A DNA stretch of 64,000 nucleotides, from assembly GCF_051307055.1 (NCBI RefSeq), contig NZ_CP149994.1, forward strand, positions 3,782,001-3,846,000, in the 5' to 3' direction. The position numbers and the translations under genes are program-made. Below are positions 1 to 8,606 of the stretch, piece by piece. Numbering within the stretch: position 1 is the first letter of the stretch; each line of letters opens with the position of its first letter. Under the pieces are notes generated by a model, which was given only the letters and a program-made list of their open reading frames with translations, was not told the DNA's origin and did not search any database. This DNA comes from Dryocola sp051307055 (GTDB taxonomy: Bacteria; Pseudomonadota; Gammaproteobacteria; Enterobacterales; Enterobacteriaceae).

Positions 1-2
1 AA

Positions 3-563
3 CGCTGCCAGGCGGTGATTTCCGCTCAGGGTGATTTCAGCACGCCCCTGTTTGGCGATCGACCATGGAAGCGCATCGTTTATCTTGGCAACGGCGGCCT
101 GCAGGGCGCGGCTCGCGAATCAGCCTTAAAAGTGCTGGAGCTGACCGGCGGCAAAATTGCGGCCTTCTATGATTCGGCAACCGGCTTCCGTCACGGGCCA
201 AAATCGCTGATCGACGGGGAAACGCTGATCGTGCAATTTATTGCCAACCATCCTTACACCCGGCTTTACGATCTCGATTTATTAAAAGAGCTCAGAAGTG
301 AGAATCACGCTATGGCCGTTGTCGCCATTGCCGATCGCCCTGATAGCGACATTGAAAACGGTGCGCATCTTTATATTCCGGGGCAGAGCCGCTGTGAAGA
401 TATCGATCTCACGTTCTGCTTCCTGATTTATGCGCAGATCTTCGCTTTACAGGAGTCGTTTAAAGCAGGGCTTCCGCCTGATACGCCATCGGCTAGCGGT
501 ACGGTGAACCGTGTCGTTCAGGGGGTAATTATTCACCCTTTACTTAACGACGTTGCAGAATAA
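3..563 (+). CDS. agaS: AgaS, C-terminal part (sugar-phosphate isomerase/deaminase of the aga pathway)
   Basis: The window opens inside this gene; the frame is open from base 3 and about 187 codons remain of a family about 384 residues long. The visible part is the second SIS (sugar isomerase) domain, with GGLQGAARESALKVLELT and TGFRHGPKSL, both close to E. coli AgaS, and the typical end SGTVNRVVQGVIIHP. AgaS is the galactosamine-6-phosphate deaminase/isomerase needed to make tagatose-6-phosphate in cytoplasmic GalNAc/GalN catabolism. kbaY follows after 33 bp, the E. coli order. The start and first SIS domain lie outside the window. Confidence 0.93.
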   Translation, partial: RCQAVISAQGDFSTPLFGDRPWKRIVYLGNGGLQGAARESALKVLELTGGKIAAFYDSATGFRHGPKSLIDGETLIVQFIANHPYTRLYDLDLLKELRSENHAMAVVAIADRPDSDIENGAHLYIPGQSRCEDIDLTFCFLIYAQIFALQESFKAGLPPDTPSASGTVNRVVQGVIIHPLLNDVAE

Positions 564-596
564 AAACAGCTTTAAAAGCTACTCAGGGGAAAAGGT

Positions 597-1469
597 ATGA
601 CTATCATTTCAACCAAATATTTATTAGCCGACGCGCAATTAAATCACTACGCCGTACCGGCTTTTAATATTCACAACGCGGAAACTATTCAAGCTATTCT
701 CGAAGTATGCCAGGAGCTTCAGTCGCCGGTTATCCTGGCCGGTACGCCAGGCACCTTTAAGCATATTCCTTTTAAAGAAATCTATGCGCTATGTGAAGCC
801 TATTCAGAAACCTTCGCGATGCCGGTGGCGATTCATCTCGATCACCATGAAACCTGGCAGGACATCGCCACCAAAGTCCTCGCAGGCTCACGCAGCGCCA
901 TGATAGACGGCAGCCATTTTCCCTTTGAAAAAAACGTGAAGCTGGTAAAACAAGTCGTCGATTTCTGTCATCAGCGTGATTGCAGCGTTGAAGCTGAGCT
1001 GGGACGTCTGGGCGGTGTCGAAGACGATATGGAAGTCAGCGATGAAAGCGCATTTCTGACCGATCCGCAGCAGGCCAGGGATTTCGTCGCAAGAACGGGA
1101 ATTGACAGCCTCGCCGTTGCCATCGGTACCGCGCACGGTCTGTATACAAAAACGCCGAAAATCGATTTTGAACGCCTGGCCGAAATACGGAACGTCGTGG
1201 ATATTCCTCTGGTGCTTCATGGTGCCAGCGACGTACCCGATGAGTTTGTCAGACGGGCCATCTCCTTAGGCGTGTGCAAAGTCAACGTCGCCACAGAACT
1301 GAAAATTGCTTTTGCCGATGCGGTTAAACAGTGGTTTAGCACAAACCCGCAGGGCAACGACCCACGCTACTATCTGCGGGTGGGTATGGATGCAATGAAA
1401 GAGGTGGTGCGTGACAAAATTAAAGTCTGTGGCTCATCTAATCGCTTAATCGCGTTCACAAACTCTTAA
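597..1469 (+). CDS. kbaY: D-tagatose-1,6-bisphosphate aldolase, catalytic subunit
   Basis: This class II zinc aldolase cleaves tagatose-1,6-bisphosphate to dihydroxyacetone phosphate and glyceraldehyde-3-phosphate, the last step of GalNAc/GalN breakdown. It has 290 residues (E. coli KbaY 286). Visible family features are LDHHE around residues 81-85 (catalytic Asp82 and zinc His83), the AELGRLGGVEDD loop, and zinc histidines in GTAHGLY (about 180) and VLHGASD (about 208). The start is an ATG after AGGGGAAAAGGT. It sits between agaS and agaB in the operon. KbaY normally works with KbaZ, which would lie upstream of this window. The C-terminus runs a few residues past the E. coli protein. Confidence 0.95.
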   Translation: MTIISTKYLLADAQLNHYAVPAFNIHNAETIQAILEVCQELQSPVILAGTPGTFKHIPFKEIYALCEAYSETFAMPVAIHLDHHETWQDIATKVLAGSRSAMIDGSHFPFEKNVKLVKQVVDFCHQRDCSVEAELGRLGGVEDDMEVSDESAFLTDPQQARDFVARTGIDSLAVAIGTAHGLYTKTPKIDFERLAEIRNVVDIPLVLHGASDVPDEFVRRAISLGVCKVNVATELKIAFADAVKQWFSTNPQGNDPRYYLRVGMDAMKEVVRDKIKVCGSSNRLIAFTNS

Positions 1470-1482
1470 AAGCGAGGTGCTT

Positions 1483-1959
1483 ATGGCAACCCCAAACATT
1501 CTTCTCACCCGCATTGATAACCGCCTGGTGCATGGACAGGTCGGCGTCACCTGGACTACCACGCTTGGGGCAAACCTCCTGATTGTGGTTGATGATGAGG
1601 TAGCGAAAGATGAAATCCAGCAAAAACTAATGGGCATTACGGCAGAGGCCTACAGCGTTGGCATTCGTTTTTTCACCGTAGAAAAAACCATTGCCATTAT
1701 TGATAAGGCCACGCCGAATCAAAAAATATTTATTATTTGCCGCACGCCACGCACCGTAAAAAGATTAGTTGAAGGCGGCGTGCCCTTGAAAGAGGTCAAC
1801 GTAGGTAACATGCATTTCAGCGAAGGTAAAAGGCAAATCAGCAGTAAGGTTTATATCAACGATGAGGATCTCGATGACTTCCGCTATTTGAAAAGCCAGG
1901 CGGTAAATATTTTTATTCAGGACGTTCCCGGAAATCCCAAAGAACAGGTCCCGATATAA
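1483..1959 (+). CDS. agaB: PTS galactosamine-type enzyme IIB (mannose family)
   Basis: This is a cytoplasmic phosphocarrier of the mannose-family PTS. It takes phosphate from EIIA and gives it to the sugar held by AgaC/AgaD. The N-terminus contains TRIDNRLVHGQVG, where His17 is the expected phosphorylation site. Later landmarks are KIFIICRTPRTV and VGNMHFSEGKRQISSKVY, both very close to E. coli AgaB. I start at ATG 1483 because GAGG precedes it at good spacing; a GTG two codons earlier is possible. The length of 158 residues equals E. coli AgaB. No EIIA gene is seen; AgaF would be upstream of the window. Confidence 0.93.
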   Translation: MATPNILLTRIDNRLVHGQVGVTWTTTLGANLLIVVDDEVAKDEIQQKLMGITAEAYSVGIRFFTVEKTIAIIDKATPNQKIFIICRTPRTVKRLVEGGVPLKEVNVGNMHFSEGKRQISSKVYINDEDLDDFRYLKSQAVNIFIQDVPGNPKEQVPI

Positions 1960-2024
1960 AAATAGTAAGCGAGGTCCTTTAAACAACACCTCTAAAAATA
2001 AGCTAATGTAGTAAGGAATAAAAA

Positions 2025-2837
2025 ATGCATGAGATAACGCTACTGCAAGGCCTTTCATTAGCGGCGCTGGCCTTTGTATTAGGAATTGATTTCTGGCTGG
2101 AAGCATTATTCCTGTTCAGACCCATCATCGTTTGTACGCTCACCGGCGCCATTTTAGGCGACATCCAGACCGGCCTTATCACCGGCGGCCTGACCGAACT
2201 GGCGTTTGCCGGCCTCACCCCCGCAGGAGGCGTGCAGCCGCCAAACCCCATCATGGCGGGGATAATGACCACCGTTCTCGCCTGGACTACGGGCATAGAT
2301 GCCAAAACGGCCATCGGCCTTGGGCTGCCGTTTAGTTTATTAATGCAGTACATCATTCTGTTCTTCTACTCGTCCTTTTCGCTGTTTATGTCGAAAGCCG
2401 ACAAATGCGCGCAGACAGGCGATACCGGAGGATTTGCCCGGCTTAATATCCTCACTATTTTGCTGGTCGCAATAACCTATGCGCTGATCGCATTCCTGTG
2501 TACTTACCTTGCACAGGGCGCAATGCAGGCCCTGGTAAAATCAATGCCGGCATGGCTGACGCACGGATTTGAAGTAGCGGGCGGCATATTACCTGCGGTC
2601 GGTTTTGGTTTGCTGCTTCGGGTGATGCTCAAAGCGCAATACGTTCCTTATCTGATTATTGGTTTTCTGTTTGTTTGCTATATCCAGGTCAGCAACCTGC
2701 TGCCGGTTGCCGTTCTGGGCACGGCTTTAGCGATGTATGAATACTTTAATGCCAAAGCTAAAAAAGCAAACGCAGTTGCCGTTCAAAAAGATACCCCAGC
2801 AGATAACAATAAAGAGGATTACAGCAATGGGATCTGA
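2025..2837 (+). CDS. agaC: PTS galactosamine-type enzyme IIC (AgaC)
   Basis: This is an inner-membrane channel subunit of the mannose-family PTS for galactosamine-type amino sugars, 270 residues (about 267 in E. coli). The sequence is strongly hydrophobic, with family blocks FLFRPIIVCTLTGAILGD and GGLTELAFAGLTPAGGVQPP, and a gly-rich GLGLPFSLLMQY segment. The ATG follows TAAGGAATAAAAA. A 65-bp leader separates it from agaB, and its last 11 bp overlap agaD, so translational coupling is likely. The C-terminal tail ends EDYSNGI as in E. coli. Confidence 0.94.
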   Translation: MHEITLLQGLSLAALAFVLGIDFWLEALFLFRPIIVCTLTGAILGDIQTGLITGGLTELAFAGLTPAGGVQPPNPIMAGIMTTVLAWTTGIDAKTAIGLGLPFSLLMQYIILFFYSSFSLFMSKADKCAQTGDTGGFARLNILTILLVAITYALIAFLCTYLAQGAMQALVKSMPAWLTHGFEVAGGILPAVGFGLLLRVMLKAQYVPYLIIGFLFVCYIQVSNLLPVAVLGTALAMYEYFNAKAKKANAVAVQKDTPADNNKEDYSNGI

Positions 2838-3621
2838 AATCGTCACTAAAAAAGATATCACCCGACTGGGCCTGCGCTCTTCTCTTCTGCAATCAAGCTT
2901 CAACTATGAACGTATGCAGGCAGGCGGTTTTACCTGGGCGATGGTGCCGCTGCTGAAGAAGATCTATAAAGACGATCCTCAGGGCCTGAGCGCCGCCATG
3001 AAAGATAATCTTGAATTTATAAACACGCATCCAAACTTTGTCGGCTTCCTCATGGGATTGTTAATTTCCATGGAAGAGAAAAAAGAGGATCGCGGGATTA
3101 TCAAAGGTTTAAAAGTTGCTTTATTTGGGCCAATTGCGGGTATTGGTGATGCGCTTTTCTGGTTTACCCTGCTGCCGATCATGGCCGGGGTGTGCTCGTC
3201 CTTTGCAAGCCAGGGCAGCGTGCTTGGGCCAATCCTGTTCTTTGCCGTCTATTTTGCCGTATTCTGCTTACGTATCGGCTGGACACATATTGGCTATACG
3301 CTGGGCATCAAAGCCATTGACAGGATAAAGGAAAACTCACAGATCATCTCAAAAGCTGCAACCATTCTTGGGGTTACGGTTATCGGCGGTCTGATAGCTT
3401 CCTATGTACATATTAACGTGGTTTCAGAGATAGCCATCGACAGCACGCACAGCGTCGCCATTCAGAAAGACTTTTTCGACAAAATATTCCCTAATATTTT
3501 GCCTATGGGTTACACCCTGCTGATGTATTACCTGCTACGCACGAAGAAAATGCACCCCGTGGTGCTGATTGGCGTCACTTTTGTACTGGCGATTGTAATG
3601 TCCGCGTTAGGTATTTTGTAA
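2827..3621 (+). CDS. agaD: PTS galactosamine-type enzyme IID (AgaD)
   Basis: This second membrane subunit of the mannose-family permease works with AgaC and has 264 residues. Family landmarks are LGLRSSLLQSSFNYERMQAGG near the start, the FNYERMQ signature of EIID proteins, HPNFVGFLMGL, and KVALFGPIAGIGDALFW before the hydrophobic C-terminal half. The frame is open upstream to 2737, but ATG 2827 gives the family N-terminus and overlaps the agaC stop, so I use it. The operon terminator after this gene is duplicated around an inserted element (3633-3815). Confidence 0.94.
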   Translation: MGSEIVTKKDITRLGLRSSLLQSSFNYERMQAGGFTWAMVPLLKKIYKDDPQGLSAAMKDNLEFINTHPNFVGFLMGLLISMEEKKEDRGIIKGLKVALFGPIAGIGDALFWFTLLPIMAGVCSSFASQGSVLGPILFFAVYFAVFCLRIGWTHIGYTLGIKAIDRIKENSQIISKAATILGVTVIGGLIASYVHINVVSEIAIDSTHSVAIQKDFFDKIFPNILPMGYTLLMYYLLRTKKMHPVVLIGVTFVLAIVMSALGIL

Positions 3622-3631
3622 GCCACAAAAA

Positions 3632-3654
3632 CAAGGGCAGTTCTTCTGCCCTTG
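3632..3654 (+). terminator. First copy of the duplicated hairpin behind agaD
   Basis: A 9-bp stem CAAGGGCAG/CTGCCCTTG with loop TTCTT lies 10 bp after the agaD stop. No T-run follows on the plus strand; an A-rich stretch precedes it, so it would fit a minus-strand terminator. It is the left member of the direct repeat flanking the element described next. Confidence 0.7.
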
Positions 3655-3815
3655 AGACTAATGACAAACCTTCCAGCGTGACAAAACTAAAAGGTGTCAT
3701 CATTTAAAAACAAGGAAAATCAATCGATTGATTTTCGGCTGATCATCACAAAGAAGGAAAAACCACGCTTTTTCCTTCTTTGTCAGCAATCTGAAGGGCA
3801 ATTCTTCTGCCCTTG
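3633..3815 (-). repeat. Terminator-flanked small repeat element, copy 1 (MITE-like)
   Basis: A 139-bp segment (3655-3793) sits between two copies of a 22-nt terminator hairpin (3633-3654 and 3794-3815, one mismatch). Its reverse complement aligns along its whole length with the insert at 22101-22232. Near its ends are 7-bp inverted repeats, TGACAAA/TTTGTCA. Inside are a 15-bp stem (3748-3762 with 3769-3783, loop CCACGC) and a perfect 20-bp palindrome (3716-3735). There is no ORF of its own. I know no name for it. It behaves like a small non-autonomous mobile element that duplicated its target terminator. Confidence 0.7.
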
Positions 3816-3818
3816 TTT
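3794..3818 (+). terminator. Second copy of the agaD terminator, with T-run
   Basis: AAGGGCA and TGCCCTT form a 7-bp stem with a 7-nt loop, followed by GTTT. It matches the hairpin at 3633-3654 except for one base in the loop-side region. It probably represents the right half of the ancestral aga operon terminator. Confidence 0.65.
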
Positions 3819-3860
3819 AAATAAGCTGCTCCGTCATCCCGCGATAAAAGGAACGGTAAA

Positions 3861-4607
3861 ATGAAAAAGCTCATTTTCGAAAAGTGTCTTGATTATAACG
3901 ATCTCAGCCAGAAGTGCTGTGACCGTATTATTGCCTGTATCCAAAATAATCCGTCAGCGGTTATCTGCCTTGCGACTGGCTCATCGCCTACCGGCGGCTA
4001 TAAATTTTTTGTGAAATACGTTAAAGATAAAAATATAGATATCAGCGGCGTAACCTTTGTCAAACTCGACGAGTGGCTCGGTGTTCCTGAGTCTCACCCC
4101 TGTACCTGCGAATCTTATTTACAGAAACATATCATCGAGCCGCTCAACGTGAAGGAAAATAACTATATCGCCTTTGATACAACGGCTGACCCGGATGCGG
4201 AATGCAAAAGAGTTCGGCAACGCATCCAGCAAAAAGGCGGGTTAGATTTATGCATTCTGGGCTTAGGTAAAAATGGCCACCTCGGCCTGATCGAGCCCGC
4301 AGATAAACTGACCCTTCGTAGCCACCGCATCAGGCTTGATAGCAAAACAAAAACGCATGAGATGCTAAAAGACACATCACACCAAATCTCAGAGGGGATT
4401 ACGTTAGGGCTAAGCGAAATTTTTAGCGCTAAGGAGATTGTGTTTCTTGTTTCAGGTGAGAATAAATCTGCGGCATTCGATGAATTTTGCACGCAGGAAA
4501 TCGCCACTACGCTGCCTTGTTCTTTCCTGTGGCTACATCAAAATGTACGCTGCCTGTATGACGCACAGATTTTCCAGCCGGGGCCCTGTGCGAACCCCTC
4601 GCCATAG
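3861..4607 (+). CDS. agaI: Putative galactosamine-6-phosphate deaminase/isomerase AgaI
   Basis: This NagB/6-phosphogluconolactonase-fold protein has 248 residues (E. coli AgaI 251). Landmarks are VICLATGSSPTGGY (phosphate loop), TFVKLDEW, and GGLDLCILGLGKNGHLGL, all as in AgaI. NagB relatives read HxxxNEP at the catalytic loop, and E. coli AgaI has NEP; here it is IEP, so one loop residue is changed. The gene stands 240 bp behind agaD, beyond the terminator/element, with SD AAAAGGAAC, so it may need its own promoter or readthrough. In E. coli AgaI is not essential for GalN use because AgaS does the deamination; its role here is uncertain. Confidence 0.85.
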   Translation: MKKLIFEKCLDYNDLSQKCCDRIIACIQNNPSAVICLATGSSPTGGYKFFVKYVKDKNIDISGVTFVKLDEWLGVPESHPCTCESYLQKHIIEPLNVKENNYIAFDTTADPDAECKRVRQRIQQKGGLDLCILGLGKNGHLGLIEPADKLTLRSHRIRLDSKTKTHEMLKDTSHQISEGITLGLSEIFSAKEIVFLVSGENKSAAFDEFCTQEIATTLPCSFLWLHQNVRCLYDAQIFQPGPCANPSP

Positions 4608-4644
4608 TCTGCCCATGCAAGCCGCTCAGAGCATTTCAAAAATC

Positions 4645-5511
4645 TTATTTCTCGCTATTTTCTAACGCATATTTATAAAGCGCATTCTTCTTCACGCCGT
4701 GGATTTCGGCAGCAAGCGCGGCGGCTTTTTTCAGCGGCAGCTCCGTTTGCAGCAGCGCAAGAGTGCGCAACGCATCGGCCGGCAGCGCGTCATCGCTTTG
4801 GGCCCTGAAGCCCTCGATGATTAGCACCATCTCCCCTTTGCGACGGTTCTCGTCTTCTTTAACCCATGCCGCCAGCTCGCCAACTGGCGCGCCGTGAATC
4901 GATTCCCAGGTTTTGGTCAACTCTCGCGCCAGCACCACGTAACGGGATTCACCGAGCACCGCGCAAATATCGTCTAAACTGTCGAGCAACCGGTGGGTGG
5001 ATTCATAGAAGATCAGCGTGCGCGGCTCTTGTTCAATGGCTTTCAGCGCATCGCGACGTCCTTTGGATTTGGCAGGCAGAAAGCCTTCATAGCAGAAGCG
5101 ATCCGACGGCAGCCCGGCCGCGCTTAACGCTGCAATGGCGGCGCAAGGACCCGGTAGCGGTACGACGCGGATACCCGCTTCACGGCAGGTACGCACCAGG
5201 TGATAGCCGGGATCGTTAATCAGCGGCGTACCGGCGTCTGAAACCAGCGCGATACTTTGTCCTTCCTGCAGCTTCGCCAGCAGCGTTTCTGATTTTTGTT
5301 GTTCATTATGATCGTGCAATGCGAACAATCGCGCATTAATGGCAAAATGCTGCAGCAATAAACCGGTATGGCGAGTATCTTCAGCAGCAATCAGGTCAAC
5401 GCTTTGCAACACGGATAACGCCCGCTGTGTGATATCGCCGAGGTTACCGATAGGGGTCGGAACGATGTAGAGCGTGCTGGCAGAAATCGCCGCCGTTTCG
5501 AGTTGTTTCAT
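4645..5511 (-). CDS. rsmI: 16S rRNA 2'-O-ribose C1402 methyltransferase
   Basis: RsmI uses S-adenosylmethionine to methylate the 2'-O of C1402 in 16S rRNA, in the decoding centre. The 288-residue product (E. coli 286) has the tetrapyrrole-methylase fold. Motifs are LYIVPTPIGNLGDIT at the N-terminus, AAEDTRHTG, LVSDAGTPLINDPG and PLPGPCAAIAALSAAGLPSDRF. The C-terminus ends KKNALYKYALE as in E. coli. It is divergent from lpoA with 62 bp between starts and convergent with agaI, with 37 bp between stops and no evident hairpin. Confidence 0.96.
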   Translation of the reverse strand: MKQLETAAISASTLYIVPTPIGNLGDITQRALSVLQSVDLIAAEDTRHTGLLLQHFAINARLFALHDHNEQQKSETLLAKLQEGQSIALVSDAGTPLINDPGYHLVRTCREAGIRVVPLPGPCAAIAALSAAGLPSDRFCYEGFLPAKSKGRRDALKAIEQEPRTLIFYESTHRLLDSLDDICAVLGESRYVVLARELTKTWESIHGAPVGELAAWVKEDENRRKGEMVLIIEGFRAQSDDALPADALRTLALLQTELPLKKAAALAAEIHGVKKNALYKYALENSEK

Positions 5512-5573
5512 TGTTTCATCCGTATTGCCGATTTAATATTGAACGCTGAGAAGAAAAATTCACTGGATACAGC

Positions 5574-7634
5574 ATGCTACCGTCTAAATATATTCGTTCT
5601 AAAGCCGGGCGTTGTCTGCCTGTCGTGCTTGCAGCCCTGATCTTTGCAGGTTGTACCACGAAAGCACCGGACCAGTCCGCCGCTCACGTGCAGGGCGAAG
5701 CCACTGCGGATTCTGCGTACTACCTGCAACAGATGCAGCAAAGCACAGATGATAGCAAGACCACATGGCAATTACTCGCCATTCATGCGCTGCTGGGTGA
5801 GGGCAAAACCCAACGGGCGGTAGACCTCTATAATCAGTTGCCGCAGGAAATGGACGATGTCCAGCGCCGTGAGCGGGCGCTTCTGGTGCCAGAAATTAAA
5901 ATCGCCCAGAAAGATTATGCCGCGGCAAATGCGCTGCTTGCTAAGCTCGACCCTTCGTCATTCAACAAAAAGCAGCAGGCGCGATATTATCAGGCGGTGA
6001 TTGATGCCAGCCAGAATCGCCCATCGCTTGCGCTGCTGCGCGCATATATTGCTCAGGAGCCGATGCTCAGGGGCGAAGCGCATCAGAAAAATATCGACGG
6101 TACCTGGCAGACGCTGTCTCAGTTCACGCCTGAACAAATGAGCGCCATGGTTATCAATGCGGACGAAAATACCCTGCAAGGATGGCTGGATCTGCAGCGC
6201 GTCTGGAACGACAACCGCAACGATCCGAATATGCTGAAAGCTGGCATCAAAGACTGGCAAACCCGCTACCCGCAAAACCCGGGCGCAAAAACGCTGCCGA
6301 CTCAGTTAAGCAATATGCAAAATTACCAGCAGGCTTCCGTTGGTAAGATCGCTCTGCTGCTGCCGTTGAATGGCCAGGCCGCGGTATTTGGCCGCGCGAT
6401 TCAGCAGGGCTTTGAAACCGCGAAAAATAATGGCCTTGCGCCTGCTACGGTTAGCAATCCTGCGCAAGCGACGGATGCCGGCACGCAGCCAGCAGCGGAG
6501 CCAACCGCAGCCGCTCAGCCAGAGGATGCCAACGCGGTAGCGAGTCCGTCAGACGCTTCGGTCAGCGATTTGACCAACGAGCAGCCGATGGAGGAGGCGC
6601 AACCTGCCGCACAGCCGGCTCAACCTGCGGCGCAAAACGCTGCGGCAGCAAACCCTTCTGCCGAAGTAAAAATTTACGATACCAGTTCGCAGCCGTTAGA
6701 TCAGGTGCTCGCCCAGGCGCAGCAGGATGGCGCTACGCTGGTCGTAGGCCCGCTGCTTAAAAATAACGTCGATCGGCTCGCCAGCAGCAATACGCCACTC
6801 AATATTCTGGCGCTGAACCAGCCAGAGAACGTGCAAAATCGCCCGAACATCTGCTACTTCGCCCTCTCTCCGGAAGACGAAGCACGAGACGCAGCGGACC
6901 ATATCTGGCAGCAGGGCCATCGTGCGCCGCTGTTGCTGGTGCCGCGCAGCGCGTTGGGCGATCGCGTAACAAGCGCCTTTAGCGCCGAGTGGCAAAAACT
7001 GGGCGGCGGCATCGTGCTGCAGCAGCAATTTGGCTCGGTGGGCGAACTCAAACAGGGCATTAACAGCGGGTCTGGTATTGCTCTGACCGGCACGCCGGTG
7101 GCCTCTTCCGCACCGCAGCAGGAAGCCGTTACCATCGGCGGCCTGACGATCCCTGCGCCGCCAACCGATGCGCAAATTACCTCAGGCGCCGCCGGGGGCG
7201 TGGATGCCGCCTATATCCTGGCCACGCCGGACGAAATGGCGCTTATCAAGCCGATGATTGCCATGCGTACCGGCAGCCGCGGCAGCGCGCAGCTTTATGC
7301 CAGCTCACGCAGCTCTCAGGGCGTTAACGGCCCGGACTTCCGTCTGGAGATGGAAGGCCTACAGTTCAGCGAAATCCCCATGCTTTCCGGCGGCAATCCG
7401 GCACTGCAACAGCAGGCGCTGAGTGCTGTACGCAACGACTACTCGCTGGCGCGTCTGTACGCTATGGGAGCTGACGCCTGGTCGCTGGCAAACCATTTCT
7501 CCCAGATCCGTCAGGTGCCGGGCTATCAGCTGAGCGGCAACACCGGCACGCTATCTGCCAGCCAGGACTGCGTCATTAACAGGAAGTTAAATTGGCTGAA
7601 ATTCTCTCAGGGACAAATCATCCCGGCCAGCTGA
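5574..7634 (+). CDS. lpoA: Outer-membrane lipoprotein activator of PBP1A
   Basis: LpoA is an outer-membrane lipoprotein that reaches through the periplasm to activate the peptidoglycan synthase PBP1A. The 686-residue product (E. coli 678) has a signal peptide ending LIFAGC, so lipidation is at Cys27. A helical TPR-like N-terminal domain (to about 250) follows, then a periplasmic-binding-protein-like C-terminal domain starting KIALLLPLNGQAAVFGR. That domain is interrupted at about 285-365 by an Ala/Gln/Pro-rich, probably disordered insertion, also present in E. coli. The end ...CVINRKLNWL is conserved. yraN overlaps its last 43 bp in another frame. Confidence 0.95.
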   Translation: MLPSKYIRSKAGRCLPVVLAALIFAGCTTKAPDQSAAHVQGEATADSAYYLQQMQQSTDDSKTTWQLLAIHALLGEGKTQRAVDLYNQLPQEMDDVQRRERALLVPEIKIAQKDYAAANALLAKLDPSSFNKKQQARYYQAVIDASQNRPSLALLRAYIAQEPMLRGEAHQKNIDGTWQTLSQFTPEQMSAMVINADENTLQGWLDLQRVWNDNRNDPNMLKAGIKDWQTRYPQNPGAKTLPTQLSNMQNYQQASVGKIALLLPLNGQAAVFGRAIQQGFETAKNNGLAPATVSNPAQATDAGTQPAAEPTAAAQPEDANAVASPSDASVSDLTNEQPMEEAQPAAQPAQPAAQNAAAANPSAEVKIYDTSSQPLDQVLAQAQQDGATLVVGPLLKNNVDRLASSNTPLNILALNQPENVQNRPNICYFALSPEDEARDAADHIWQQGHRAPLLLVPRSALGDRVTSAFSAEWQKLGGGIVLQQQFGSVGELKQGINSGSGIALTGTPVASSAPQQEAVTIGGLTIPAPPTDAQITSGAAGGVDAAYILATPDEMALIKPMIAMRTGSRGSAQLYASSRSSQGVNGPDFRLEMEGLQFSEIPMLSGGNPALQQQALSAVRNDYSLARLYAMGADAWSLANHFSQIRQVPGYQLSGNTGTLSASQDCVINRKLNWLKFSQGQIIPAS

Positions 7635-7987
7635 GTCGTCACCAGGCCGGCGCGCACTATGAGCGACAGGCGCGCCGTTTTCTTGAGCGTAAAGGACTAC
7701 GCTTTATCGCCGCCAACGTGCATATCCGCGGCGGCGAAATCGACCTCATCATGAAACAGCACGATGTGATTGTGTTTGTCGAAGTGCGTTATCGTAGCAG
7801 CCATCGCTTTGGCGGCGCTGCGGCAAGCGTCACCCGGAGCAAACAGCAAAAGCTACTGCATGCCGCGCGGAACTGGCTTGCCCGCACATCAGGGAGTTTT
7901 GATACTGTGGATTGCCGTTTCGATGTGTTAGCCTTCACCGGCAATGAAATAGAGTGGTTAACCAACGCGTTTACCGCAGATGTTTAA
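7592..7987 (+). CDS. yraN: YraN/UPF0102 family putative endonuclease-fold protein
   Basis: This 131-residue protein has the same length as E. coli YraN. The conserved core reads RGGEIDLIM then VFVEVRYR, the D...ExK-like pattern of the endonuclease/Holliday-junction-resolvase fold, and TVDCRFDVLAFTG near the end. Biochemical function is not established. The start is a TTG inside the end of lpoA, which gives the family N-terminus; the 43-bp overlap suggests coupled translation. diaA follows after 19 bp, so lpoA-yraN-diaA-dolP form one unit. Confidence 0.9.
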   Translation: MAEILSGTNHPGQLSRHQAGAHYERQARRFLERKGLRFIAANVHIRGGEIDLIMKQHDVIVFVEVRYRSSHRFGGAAASVTRSKQQKLLHAARNWLARTSGSFDTVDCRFDVLAFTGNEIEWLTNAFTADV

Positions 7988-8006
7988 AGTAACCAGGTAG
8001 AACAAC

Positions 8007-8597
8007 GTGCTCGAAAGAATCAAAGTCTGCTTCACGGAAAGTATTCAAACCCAGATTGCCGCAGCGGAAGCTCTGCCAGATGCTATCTCCCGTGCAGCCA
8101 TGACGCTGGTTCAGTCGCTGCTCAACGGTAACAAAATTCTGTGTTGTGGCAACGGCACCTCTGCTGCCAACGCACAGCATTTTGCTGCCAGTATGATCAA
8201 TCGCTTCGAAACCGAGCGGCCAAGCTTACCCGCCATCGCACTTAATGCCGATAATGTGGTCTTAACCGCTATCGCAAATGACCGTTTGCATGAAGAAGTG
8301 TATGCCAAACAGGTGCGTGCGCTGGGGCACGCCGGGGACGTACTGCTTGCCATCTCAACGCGTGGCAACAGCCGTGATATCGTAAAAGCGGTTGAAGCGG
8401 CGGTCACTCGCGACATGACCATAGTTGCGCTCACGGGCTACGACGGCGGTGAACTTGCCGGCCTGTTAGGGCCGCAGGATGTGGAAATCCGCATTCCTTC
8501 GCATCGCAGCGCGCGCATTCAGGAAATGCACATGCTGACGGTCAACTGCTTATGTGATTTGATTGATAATACGTTATTCCCTCACCAGGAAGATTAA
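8007..8597 (+). CDS. diaA: DnaA initiator-associating protein DiaA
   Basis: DiaA is a homotetrameric SIS-domain protein that binds DnaA and promotes ordered assembly of the initiation complex at oriC. The 196 residues match E. coli DiaA in length and nearly in sequence. The SIS signature is CCGNGTSAANAQHFAASM, followed by LLAISTRGNSRDIVKAV. The start is GTG with CAGGTAG upstream; E. coli uses ATG here. It lies between yraN and dolP as in E. coli. Confidence 0.96.
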   Translation: MLERIKVCFTESIQTQIAAAEALPDAISRAAMTLVQSLLNGNKILCCGNGTSAANAQHFAASMINRFETERPSLPAIALNADNVVLTAIANDRLHEEVYAKQVRALGHAGDVLLAISTRGNSRDIVKAVEAAVTRDMTIVALTGYDGGELAGLLGPQDVEIRIPSHRSARIQEMHMLTVNCLCDLIDNTLFPHQED

Positions 8598-8606
8598 GGA
8601 GTACAG

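Noticed and set aside
2737..2826. Upstream extension of agaD
   Set aside because: The extra residues are the out-of-frame reading of the agaC tail; the family N-terminus starts at 2827.
3655..3793. ERIC or REP identity for the terminator-flanked element
   Set aside because: It lacks the ERIC core palindrome and the REP core, and its ends differ from both.
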